Part shown: positions 33,614 to 44,057 of the stretch, piece after piece
Numbering within the stretch: the first letter of the stretch is position 1
Layout: each line of letters begins with the position of its first letter
From: Leucaena leucocephala
Lineage: Eukaryota; Streptophyta; Magnoliopsida; Fabales; Fabaceae
NCBI GenBank assembly: GCA_037074615.1
Contig: CM073520.1
Location: 35,707,527 to 35,771,526 of the forward strand
Length of the DNA: 64,000 bases
Reading direction: 5' to 3'
Made by a program: the position numbers and the translations under genes
The notes under the pieces: generated by a model
Database searches by the model: none
Told to the model about the DNA's origin: nothing
The model's input: only the letters and a program-made list of their open reading frames with translations

Positions 33614-35887
33614 AGGAGTCCACACATGTGCTAACTATTCTTCCATATTGGTAACCCATGTTGTTTCTATTCGGGGGGGCTTCTGTGGACGTTTGTGTCC
33701 TGCTGCAGATCTTAAAACTAATATTTTGCAGTTGATGGAGTAATCTAGGTTCTCTGTGGACTGCAGGCAGATTTAAAGAGCCGTAACAAGTGGAGTGTCT
33801 GTTGCTGCGGGTGCGCCAACTATGTGGCAATGAAGCGAGTCTCTAGAGTGCCCCAACAAAGCAATTCAATTAATTTGATGATGCAGTAGTAAGATTGGCC
33901 AAAACTGTTGTCAATACATACGGAATATTTCTAGTTCAGTGTAGCTTAGAAAGCCAAGTTAAATTCTGGCGGCGTTAGTTCAGATGTATAAAATTGATTC
34001 CTCGTCATTTGTAGAAGAGAGATGGCTTCTTGTAAACATATGCAGTTAAGGCTCCGTCCGGTTAAATTTCAGATGGGCCAAGAAATGGTAATGATGATTA
34101 GGTTTGATCGTAAAAAATGTTAGAATCCTTGTTCCCCTGGCATTGAACCATTGATGGTTCTGTCAAGTCTGGCAATCATGATTCATCGTAAACAAGAGAC
34201 AAATGCTGATTCCTAGACCCAAGAATTACCATTTGTACCCAATAACCCTCCCGCCCTTCACCTTCTCCACTGGCCTCCACCCATTCTTTAGAGAGCACCG
34301 TCATCCTCTCTATCTCACGTTTCTTCGATTTATGCTATTTTTTGTTTTTGGGTTAATGGGCATCTTCGTCTTTATATAATTTTTATTTGTAATATAACAT
34401 AATAAATTTATTCCAACATTCTTAATATCATCGGACACTAATGAATCACCATTCCTTATCATTCCTGTATTTTTCAAGTCATTTCGTATGCAAAAAAGGA
34501 CCTTTTTGTATCCTTTGCAATGGAAGTAGGCATTCTTTCATTTCATCGCAATGATTCCTAAGATCAATCAAGTCTAGAAATAATCTAAGAAAGTATACCG
34601 AAGCCTCTATTAGACATCACATCGGTCCTAATACCAAAAAAAAAGTTTAATCATCTATAGGTTTTGGGATACTTTCCTCTAATCATGGTGTTTAATCATA
34701 TAATTTGTTGTAGTGAAACCCAATATTTAGGTTTTCAAACTTTCCTTTGAAAAATTATAACATAAAATTCAATTTAAGCGGTACTTCCTTTTTCAACATT
34801 AGAAAAATGCTATATTTATTTAAAAAATAATTTATACTCCTCAAAAGTTGATAAAAGGCAAACAGGCTATGAATTTCATGAGGATTATATCCTACCGAAA
34901 ATTTTTACTAAATTGAACCAAGCAACTCGTTACTTATATTTGGGAAACGCTTAACATAATGTTCTTTTCAATATAAATGTCAAATCAGCGCGTTTGTTTA
35001 AAGAAGAGTAACTAAATAATTTTTTAATTAAAAGTCTAGACTCCTCTGGATTTTATTTTGATGGTAGTTAATTTGGACCGTCTACATTAGTTTGAATTTA
35101 AAAATTTTAATTTGTAATTTTTTAAATAAAAAACTGATATTTGTTTTAGTTTCTCAACCCATGAAAATAAAAAAAGATTAAAGTTAGCAAAAATACAAAA
35201 ATAAAACAATATTGGATTTGAATTGTCCAATTTTGAGGCGGTCGAATTGTGATGGGCATGGAAACTAATTTCTTTTTGTTCGAACTACTCTATATTTTAT
35301 TTCATCTCAATTTCATTTTTCAACTTAGGACGCCCTAATGTTCTTTATCATATTACCAAGTGCCAAGCATTTAATTTCGAATTAACAAGATTTTAAGAAA
35401 AGAGCGGTTAAAAACATTCTTAAAACGTGGCAATAAACTCCTCCGCTTCGTGGATTAAGAAAATAAGTAACAATATTTTGATACTTTGAATTATAGAACA
35501 TTGAACCGGAATGCGGACAGTTATCATGGAACATGATTTGCAACAACCAGCAGTTTGAACCACACAGTTCCTCTGCTTAATTTACAACTAGAATCACGCA
35601 TACTGAAGCTTGGATGTCATTGAAAGGTTTTGCTCGCACACATCTCTTCTAACCTCAAACGTGGCTGCCCGTTGCGCTATTGTTGTGCTGTTGTCAATCC
35701 AGTTTCGTATCATCCACGTAGTTAATGCTGCACTTCACATTCTCCCCAACGAGGACGTGCTTGAGCGGCTTTCATATCCGGAGATGCCAGAAAGCGACTG
35801 GGAATCATTCAAAAACTCCTACAAGAGAAAAAGTAATTGGTGAGATTTTGTGATTTATTTTGAGAAGGATGAACAAGCTAAGCGTGA
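33614..35887. other. Convergent intergenic region between ARF and the USP-kinase gene
   Basis: The first ~450 bp is probably the ARF 3' untranslated region. The remainder is AT-rich without a supported gene. The last ~250 bp may be the 3' untranslated region of the minus-strand kinase gene. A plus-strand frame at 35610-35843 has no domain and is not called. Confidence 0.45.
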
Positions 35888-38800
35888 TTAGAGACGCACT
35901 TGAACTGTGGAGGTTGTGGGACTGCTGGTACGATTTGGGGTGAATCCTGCACTACGTCCAAACATGATCATCATGGGCATGTTATCTTCGGCGAAGTCTC
36001 TCAGTTTATTGAGCTGAGGCAGTACGACTTTTTTAAGATCAGGTCTGTCTTTTCTCCTCATTTCCGCACACTGCAGAGAAAGCTTGGCAAACTGCAGGGC
36101 CTCCTCCACCGGCCAGTCTTCAACAGCTGGGTCAAGCATCTCCGAGAAAGTCCCGTTTTCTATGGCTCGTCCAACATGATGAGTCAAACCCATCGGGGGC
36201 TTTGCCGTTATCATTTGTAGGAGCATGATCCCCAGCGAGTATACGTCAGATTTAATTCCGAGCATGCCCGTTTGCTGGTACTCAGGGTCAATATAGCAGA
36301 AAGTTCCTGCAGTTGATGTCATGCGGTACTGAGTTACACTGTCTGCAACCAAAGGAGGGACGAGCCTGGCCAATCCCACATCACTGATCTTGCTCACAAA
36401 GTTACGATCTAGCAGAATGTTGGCAGGCTTTAAATCCCGGTGAACAAGTGGTTCTGGTTTTGTCTGATGAAGGAAAAGGAGGCCGGTGGCGATCTCTGCC
36501 GCTATTCGAAATCTTAACTGCCAGGGGAGAGGTGGCGTGTTACGTTTTCGGAAGAGGCAGTCCTCCAAACTTCCATTAGCCATGTACTCATACACAAGGC
36601 ACCCATACTCCGGGCATGCTCCCAAGAGGAGAACCATGTTTGGATGACGAATGCAACTCAACACTTCGACCTCTTGCTGAAACTGTGACCTTCCTTGAGC
36701 TGCATCTGGCCTTAGGACTTTCACTGCAACTGGCGTGAGATCTAGTTCGCACCTATATACTGGCCCATACCCTCCTTCCCCAATCTTGAGCGAGTCCACA
36801 AAACAGTTTGTTGCTTCTTCGATCTCCTCAATAGTATATCTTCTGTACCTGGCACTACCTTGTGAAAAAGTATCTAGTACCTTCTTTTTCTGCTCTGATT
36901 CATTCAGGGCTTTCATCTCTGCATTCAATCTTTTGTGTGCCTCCAGTTCCGCAATTTTCTTGGATGCTTCTGCTGCCTCAATGGCGGCTCTACACTTTGC
37001 TTTCTCTCTCTCTGCAAGTGCCAGTGCTGCTTCTTCAGTCATCCTTGCCTCTTCTAATTTCTTTTGCTCTTCGAATTTCCATCGTTGAAGTTCCATTGCC
37101 TGTCGGTTATAACTGTTAGTTTCTATATATAATTGATTTCTTTATGGACCTACATTCTTTGTAATTTCCCTTTTCAAAACGTTTGGACAGGACTGCACTA
37201 TTCTTAGAGCATGTATCAACGTAAGCTACCTTCTGCCTTGCTGTAAGAGCTTCCTTGCAAGCTGAACTGTACATTTCCATCGTTTGCTTAAGTTCGAGCT
37301 TCAATCTTCTCATCTCGGCTTCCAAATCATCCTATTATTTCAAGAAGAGATTTATAATTAATTCCTTTTCTGGTAGCCATGCGTGAATGAGTACATTTTT
37401 TAAGAGAGCCATCGAAAAATTGGACAAGTTAGGAGTGCATAGAAGAATCAAGTTGGATTAACCCGTATTCCGGCATGTTAATATGGTGTGGTAGATTAGT
37501 CCAACAGGTTATCCTGGACATTGTCCTTACCGTCAGGGACAATCTTGAGGATGACTTCCCACTTTCTTGCGAGCTAAATGAATAGTCACCCAGAGAATAA
37601 TTCATGTCAATTGACCTAATCCCGGAGTAGGATGACTCAGTAGAGCTTCTGCCATCAAAATCTGAAGCGTTGGAAAGCCGAGGGGCCATTCCAGGTTCGA
37701 GATCAGCATACATTGAATGAAACATGGTCTCAGTGCTTGGCCTGCTTCCACTGCTCACAAATGATATATCAGAGTCGGGGATTGAGGGTTCGTACGGTTT
37801 ATAGCTTGATCTAACCCCTCCTGTGAATGGTGACCTGTGCATACATCAATTATTCAGTTAGTCCTCTCAGAAGTTGTTTTGGCATTCATCAAGTTTTCCT
37901 TGTTCCCAAGATGGATGCTTAAGAACTCACTTGATGTCATCATGATCAGCCGGTAGGGGGGAGGTGCCATATGCGGACTGCTCTGCTGCGGCAAGAGATG
38001 CAAATAGACAAAATCTTTCATAAGCAGTTTATGGAATTAATAAGCCAAATAGAGTTGGAATGGGCACGACACAGATATAGAACGTACAGCGGGGCGTGAG
38101 GCTGCGAACGAGTTGTGGATCAGGCCCATCAGGGCTCTTGGAAGATTGTTGCTGCAATGCGTTACGAGGTGCAGGTGTAGGTTTGGCTGGTAGTGGAGCA
38201 GAAGCAGCTCGTACAGATGAGATTTTTCCTTTGGAAATGATATACACAGTGCAGAATGGAGGTGCCCCTTTTGACACAAGGCTTGGGACATCGCTTGTCC
38301 TAAATCTTCTGTCGTAAACATCAATACAACAGGATCGATGCTGTTAAGGTTTATTTTATCATGGGGGATTAAGAGGATGATGTCTGCCAGCTGTCTTGAA
38401 AACCATAAGGAGAATCATTACCTTACAATGCCATTTCTTGATGATGCCCCAAGTACCAGAAGCTCAACTGAATACGCGGAAACGCATTCTATCAAAGCTT
38501 TAGCTATATCCGCGTCTTCCAATAAGACTTCTTTGCATTGCACCTGTTGCATCCACGAGGGAGAAAGAGAAAGCTATCAGCTTATAACATCCCAACAGGA
38601 AGATAGCGTAACATACAAGGAGAAACGACTAACGTACGCTTTTTCTATTGCAGAAAACACGGAATGAGGCAAAAAGCTCCCTCGATTCGTTGTCGACCTG
38701 CTGCTTGTATGCTTTTGCCACGTCATCGTTGCAATCCATGGCTACAAGATTTCCGTCTGGAATATAATGGCAAGAATTGAAATGATCATGGGAACCAAGA

Positions 38801-39016
38801 TTAGTTGAAGCAATTTAGAGAAAGAGAGAAAGAATTACTTGTCGTAGGAATGGAAGATGTCCTTTGTCTGACATGGAGTAGGAGAATACATTGATCTTTG
38901 GGAACAAGATTATCAACTGCCCATTTTGCAGCGTGCTGGCTTATCTTGTTATTCTCAATAGCCACAGCCACCATACGTCCTGCACCCAACTTCTTCTCTG
39001 CAATCATTCTTGACAT
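35888..39016 (-). CDS. USP-domain protein kinase (RLCK IX-like, U-box-less PUB51/52 relative)
   Basis: Cytoplasmic Ser/Thr kinase with an N-terminal universal-stress-protein (adenine-nucleotide alpha-hydrolase-like) domain. Exons, 5' to 3' on the minus strand: 39016-38839, 38756-38638, 38543-38422, 38308-38088, 37985-37931, 37834-37531, 37331-37230, 37099-35888. All phases join; the product is 770 residues. The USP domain spans about 14-150 (MVAVAIENNKISQHAAKWAV ... LVLGASSRN). A Ser-rich linker follows, then a coiled coil of Glu/Ala/Lys at about 340-440. The kinase domain starts at about 470: IGEGGYGPVY, VAVK Lys494, Glu510 and HRDLKPAN with Asp589. DVG replaces DFG (607-609), and GTFCYIDPEYQQTG forms the activation segment. 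The protein ends about 50 residues after the kinase fold, so the C-terminal U-box of PUB51/52 is absent. The substrate is unknown. Confidence 0.92.
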
Positions 39017-39660
39017 CCTTTTCTATTCAAACGCTTCCACAATAAACAGCTCCTTAATTATTTCGCAACCCTTTTGCCTCTTGCTTTCTTTCTTTTAACT
39101 TTTCCCTTTTCCCGATGATGAATGCCAAATGTTTTTCCACCACCTAAATACTACTCCCCCACAATTTCTTACTACTATTTTTAAATATCCTGTTGCAACT
39201 AAACTCCCGAGTGCCATTGCTGCGCCAATTCATTTTTCGTTATAGCTTCCAGTTTGTCATCGCTTCCATAATTAGAATTCACATTAGATATTCTAAGAGA
39301 AAACTTGCTGTGCATAGAATTTATTAAAAGTTGTACGACGCAAACATCTCTGTTTTCTATATTCCATTCATGTTGCCCTTTCTTTTAAAATCGTTAGATA
39401 GTAATTTGGATTTTTTTTCACCAAATTACCCTTCTTCAATATAATATAGAGTATTTTCAACAAATAGTTTTATTATAACATTTTCAAACGCATTTCCCCG
39501 CCAATTTCCTTATGTTTTCTCCCCATTCTGGTAAGATTTTCCATGAAACAACAGTTTTCCCACTTTCCTGATGACACAATGGAGCGATGACACAATGGAC
39601 CGCCTTGATTTAATAATTGATATTTCATGGATAGTTGTCTCCATGTCTTCCCAAACAATT
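39017..39660. promoter_or_regulatory. Upstream region of the USP-kinase gene
   Basis: Presumed leader and promoter of the minus-strand kinase gene. No clear TATA box could be assigned and no gene is visible on either strand. Confidence 0.35.
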
Positions 39661-39661
39661 T

Positions 39662-39835
39662 AAATAAACGGATTAATCCGAGTAGTAAGTGGTTCGGTAT
39701 CGCTTAAGTAAGGTTTCGAGTTCGAACCTTGGTGTATACATAAAATTCCCGTTGAGAGATTCACCTACCATAACCAAGTGCGTGACGCGGATCATATTTG
39801 GATATAGTCGGGGTAAAACTTCAATAAATTAAGTG
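39662..39835 (+). repeat. tRNA-derived SINE, copy 2
   Basis: About 170 bp with a tRNA-like head. A box A-like GTAGTAAGTGGTTC lies at about 39680 and a box B-like GAGTTCGAACCTTGG at about 39718. The body (gagagattcacctaccataaccaagtgcgtgacgcgga) also occurs at 13620-13700. An A-rich/T-rich tail follows. The tRNA-like part has no full cloverleaf, so it is not called a tRNA gene. Confidence 0.65.
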
Positions 39836-39854
39836 GGCAATAAAAATTTTTTTT

Positions 39855-40130
39855 AAAGCACTAGAGACCGATAGAGGGAAATGATGGGGAAGGGTTGGAG
39901 AAATTTTAATGAGTTCAATTTTAAAAAAATAGATAAATAGGATTCTAAAATTTTAATAGAGGGAAGATATAAGATAAAAAAGCAAAAAATATATAAAAAA
40001 TGGATAAAAGAGTAAACAAAATTATTCAAAAGCTTTTAACCCCACTCATCTAATTTTTTTAAATCAAATTCATTAAAATTTTTCTTCTCTCCCTTCTATT
40101 TTTCTCATATCAAACATATCTAAAAGCCTA
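39855..40130. mobile_element. Foldback-like MITE of a second family
   Basis: The two halves are inverted copies. The left half has ggagaaattttaatgagttcaattttaaaaaaatagat. The right half has atctaatttttttaaatcaaattcattaaaatttttct, with gggag / ctccc stretches further out. A related half-copy lies at about 18465-18650. Exact ends and target duplication are unresolved. Confidence 0.5.
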
Positions 40131-40469
40131 ATTCCAGACATCACATTTAATTTATTAATTTTCTTTTTATAAATATAAATATTCTTCTATTAGAGATAAT
40201 CATATTTAAAATATTATAAAATATTAAATATAAATATATTTTCTAATAATTATATAAATTTTAATTTATCATGTTGACAGGAAGTAGTCTCTTCCCTTAA
40301 ACTCAATCTCTAGGTAAATTATTAATATTTTTTTTTGGGTACAATAAATTGTTAGTATTTCTTTGGTCACGAGGTTATCGAGTGATTGGCTCTCGGTAAA
40401 GTTTTTGTTGGTATTCTTGGCCCAATTTTAAAATTTTCGTGGGACTTCGGAGATAAAATGTAATATTAA

Positions 40470-40580
40470 TTTTTTAGCTGACACCTAATACCTCCTTAAG
40501 TCTTGCTTAAGTTTGAGGTCGTGCGTTCGACCCTCCCTGGGTGTAATATGTGCGTGAATTCTTTCCACTGGTGAAGGATG
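40470..40580 (+). repeat. Possible SINE remnant
   Basis: A box B-like GTCGTGCGTTCGACCCTCCC (about 40533-40552) is followed by a short unique body ending gaaggatgacaaaatggg. A box A could not be placed with confidence. Confidence 0.35.
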
Positions 40581-40651
40581 ACAAAATGGGAAATTAGGAA
40601 CTTAAGTTTTGTAGAGGAAAATTTGTAATTATAGATTACTTTAGTATACAT

Positions 40652-40836
40652 TCTAATTAATAAATAATATTTTAGTTCAAAATTATAAATTCAGACAAAA
40701 GTATAAGTTTTAAAATTGAGGGAAAATACCCATAATAAGATAAAAAAGAGATTACTATATTTTACTCTAAGGATTTCTATGGAGTCTGTAAAATACATGT
40801 TTACTTAGATTTATTTATGATATATCTACATGTTTG
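40652..40836. repeat. ~185-bp direct repeat, left copy
   Basis: Starts near taataaataatattttagttc. It contains acaaaagtataagttttaaaattgagggaaaatacccataataagat and ends tttatgatatatctacatgttt. The same order recurs at 42957-43140 with many substitutions. The two copies bracket the LINE fragment between them. Confidence 0.75.
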
Positions 40837-42956
40837 TTTTTCATTTATTTATTCTACAAATATAAATCAAACCTTTCATTTTTTTTCTTAAAAAATCAAA
40901 TTTATTAATCACAAAAAATATTACACCCCTATAATAGTCCAAGTTAAGAAAAGAAAAAAAATACTACCTCCTAACACAAAGTAATATATTCCTAAAAAAG
41001 AAACAAAGGGAAAAAAATCACCTGCAGAAAATATAAAAATCTAGAAAAACACAATAAAAACACTATACCTTTTCACCGCTCCTCACCAACATAATTCATG
41101 TCTAGTTACACTAAATCCTTCCTCAGAATCACAACCCAATTATCAAAACACGCCCCCTTTGAGCTATTTACTGCCTATCAATTAGTAGATTCATTCATTG
41201 ATCTTGGGAACAATGAAATTCCCAAACATTCTGTGCCAACTAGACCTGAGATTACATCATCCACCATAGTTTGACTCTTCCATTCACAAGACAAGGATGA
41301 GCCAATTTTCACTATGTAACACTTCACAATCAGTCTCAATTACACATTTACTTTCCTTACACTAATATGCCAGTCTAACAGCCTTCCTCAATGCTAAAGC
41401 CTTTGAGATGAATGCAGATAAAGCCACAACCTTCCTAGTAAAACATCTCTCATTATCCCCATTTCATCTCTAATCACCACTCCTATACCAGCCAAAACCA
41501 GTTTTGGGGTTAATAGAGCCATCGATATTGATCAGCAAAAAGGCAATGGGATATTACTAAACAACTAGTCATTTTGATTCCCACCAACTCTCCACACTCT
41601 ACATGCTTTCTCTTATTAGATACTCCTCTTATTCTAAATAATAGAACTAATTAGGGAGTTAATTTTAGTCCTAAATATAAGATAACCTATTCCCTATATT
41701 TATCATTTTTCTCTCTTCAAATTATCCCTATTGATACTCCCTAAATAATAATCAAGTAAGAGAGAGAGAAAGATGAAGTTAAAGAAGATAATTAGGGTGT
41801 TTTAGAAAAATCATGATATACTAACTAACTTAACTAATTTCGTTAATATAATTAAATTAGTTAAATATATCCTAAGAACTAGAAAAGTAGAACATTAGTT
41901 ATCAAAATGAAAAAAGTAAGGGGACAAAGGATCCCTTTGCTTACTCCTCTTCTCGAATTCACCACTGACACCCTTTTCCTAGATAGCGTAATGGAGTACA
42001 TGATAGATATTTGGTCAAAACCCAACTTCTTCAAAACTTCCTCAAAAAACTTCCACGCCACTCTCATAGGCTTTGCTTATGTCCATTTTGAGTGCAAATT
42101 CTTGTTTCCTCACGCCTTTCCTCCTTTTCAAGTAGTGACAGCCCTCATGAGCAAGCAGAATGTTATCATGAATCATCCTTCGTTCAAAAACACACTGATT
42201 TCCAAAAAGAATCCTTGGAATCAAACTCTTTATTCTATTTGTGATTACCTTAGCAATCAACTTGTAGCTGAAATTGCACAAGCTGATGGGTCTATATTGA
42301 GTCACCAACTCTAGTTTATCAACCTTAGGAATCATAACTAGATTTGTATCATTAATAGGATCCAGACTGACTCCTTCCTGCAAATATGCCTTGATTATTT
42401 CATTCATTTTCATGACCACATCTTCCCATGAGAATTGAAAAAAATGACTAGAAAAACCATATGGACCTGGGGCTTTTTGTCCCCATCTGCAAACGTGCCC
42501 CCTTCACCTCTTCTAAAATCACTTTCCTCAAAAGCATCTGATTATCGGCTTCAGTTACTACACAATCAACATAGCTCAAAGCCTCAAAAATATATCTAAT
42601 CTCTGAACAAGTAAACAAACCTTAACAATACTGAGTGATGGTTGTCTCATCTTTAATCCACAAACCATTATCTTGCTTCAAATGCAAGATTTGTTCCTAG
42701 CTCTCCTCTGTATAGTAGATAAGTGAAAGAACTAGGTATTAGAGTCACCGTGTTTCAGCCATTGGACTATAGATCTTTACCTCCAGTACATTTCTTCCCA
42801 TCTCCACACTTACTCTAACTTGTTCAGGATTCGCATTTTTAACAAACTTTTCTCCTCAGTAAGTACCCCTTCATTGCACTCCTGTAATTTAGATATTGAA
42901 TGCTCAATCCTTCTTCTATTTTTGGGGAACCTCCTTCTATTCCACTCCCTCAATCT
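40837..42956 (-). mobile_element. Decayed LINE with reverse transcriptase and RNase H remnants
   Basis: Minus-strand non-LTR element. RT fingers and palm: VTQYRPISLCNFSYKLIAKVITNRIK near 42240-42310, then GNQCVFERRMIHDNILLAHE, and ALKMDISKAYESGVE near 42050-42110. A frameshift leads into WKFFEEVLKKLGF and a damaged RRGVSKGILCPLTFF (RQGDPLSP equivalent) near 41915. Further on (about 41480-41560) a cellular-type RNase H remnant is readable (NIDGSINPKTGFGWY). Many stops. The outer ends lie against a pair of ~185-bp direct repeats. Confidence 0.8.
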
Positions 42957-43140
42957 GTAACTAATGAGTAATATTTTAGTACAGAATTACTAATTCGGAT
43001 AAAAGTATAAGTTTTCAAGTAAAGGAAAATACCCGTAATAAGATTAAAAAAAAGATTACCATATTGTACTCTATGAATTTACTTGGAGCCCATAAGATAG
43101 ATGTTTACTGAGACTTATTTACGATATATCTACATATTTT
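42957..43140. repeat. ~185-bp direct repeat, right copy
   Basis: Partner of 40652-40836. Shared text includes ataaaagtataagttttcaagtaaaggaaaatacccgtaataagat and ttacgatatatctacat. Confidence 0.75.
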
Positions 43141-43142
43141 TT

Positions 43143-43743
43143 TGGGTTAAGTTGCAATTTGCATGGAATTTTTGGTTCTATAGCTATGGGTAACAGAAGT
43201 TTTGTTAGGCACAATGTTATCTTGAAAGTTTTGAAATTGTAGCAACTGACCATTATCTAAAATTAAATTTAACCCTTAGTTAATTAATATATTGATGTGG
43301 CATGCTCAAGTGGCATCTACTTCATCTTTTATTGGGTTAAGGTACAAATTTATTCTGAAAATTTTTACTTATGAGTATTGGGTATCGAGAAAGGTTTTTT
43401 TTTTAGTTCAATATCCCTTGGCTATTATCTAAGTTCAATTTAACCTTTTAGTTGACCAAACATATTAAGCTGACTATTCTATGTGTTAACCACTCTATTT
43501 TTTCCTTAGTTGGATTTACAAATGAGATTTTTTTTTAAAACAACTACATCACTCCAAACTCCACTGTCAATAAATTTTGGTTCTTGGGAGACCATACTTT
43601 AGTTTGATACATTTTTTAAACATAAAAGAATAGTAAAACAATATATAAGATAACAGGACTTACGAAAATTTTAGAAAGGTGTGAACTACGAGGTTGATTT
43701 TAAGAATAATCATTGAGAATAATCATGGGAATATGACATCTTT
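43143..43743. other. Intergenic region with two diverged copies of a ~190-bp unit
   Basis: ttgggttaagttgcaatttgcatggaatttttggtt...accattatctaaaattaaatttaaccc (from 43143) and ttgggttaaggtacaaatttattctgaaaatttt...gctattatctaagttcaatttaacc (from 43335) are related tandem units. No gene is seen. Confidence 0.5.
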
Positions 43744-44046
43744 CTTATAAAACTAGCAATAAGATTAGGAGGAGAGAAGAGATGGGGACAAGAAAATAAG
43801 AGAAGTATATATATATTATTCTTTCTTCTTTTCACCTTATAACACAAATGGCATGGCCTATTTATAGGCATAGAAGTTGAAGATGAAGAATCCATTAATT
43901 AATGGATCAATAGTGAAGAGTCTAATAATTAATAGAGGAATAATGAAGAGTCTAGTAATTAATGGAGGAATAATGACCTAGGGAATTTGAAGAGGAAGAG
44001 GGAGAGGGAGATGGAGATGGACATTTATATTCTAATATTCATAACA
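43744..44046 (-). repeat. 3' LTR of Ty1/copia element 1
   Basis: In element orientation (minus) the LTR begins TGTTATGAATATTAG at 44046, directly after the polypurine tract, and ends near ...gttttataag at 43744. 43744-43905 is nearly identical to 50633-50797, the retained part of the 5' LTR. A TATA-like gcctatttatagg occurs in both. Confidence 0.8.
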
Positions 44047-44057
44047 CTCCCCCTTAG
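44047..44057 (-). other. Polypurine tract of copia element 1
   Basis: On the minus strand CTAAGGGGGAG immediately precedes the TGTTATG start of the 3' LTR, the expected position for the plus-strand primer of reverse transcription. Confidence 0.8.

Noticed and set aside
33374..33830. Frames overlapping the last ARF exon and 3' region
   Set aside because: Shadows of the ARF coding exon, or 3' untranslated sequence, with no independent support.
36735..37119. Plus-strand frames of 117 and 85 codons opposite the kinase gene
   Set aside because: Antisense to the Ala/Glu/Lys-rich coiled coil, which yields long Ser/Leu-rich antisense frames as an artefact.
39680..39735. Possible tRNA gene from box A and box B motifs
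   Set aside because: No complete cloverleaf can be formed. The following body is shared with another locus, as expected for a SINE.
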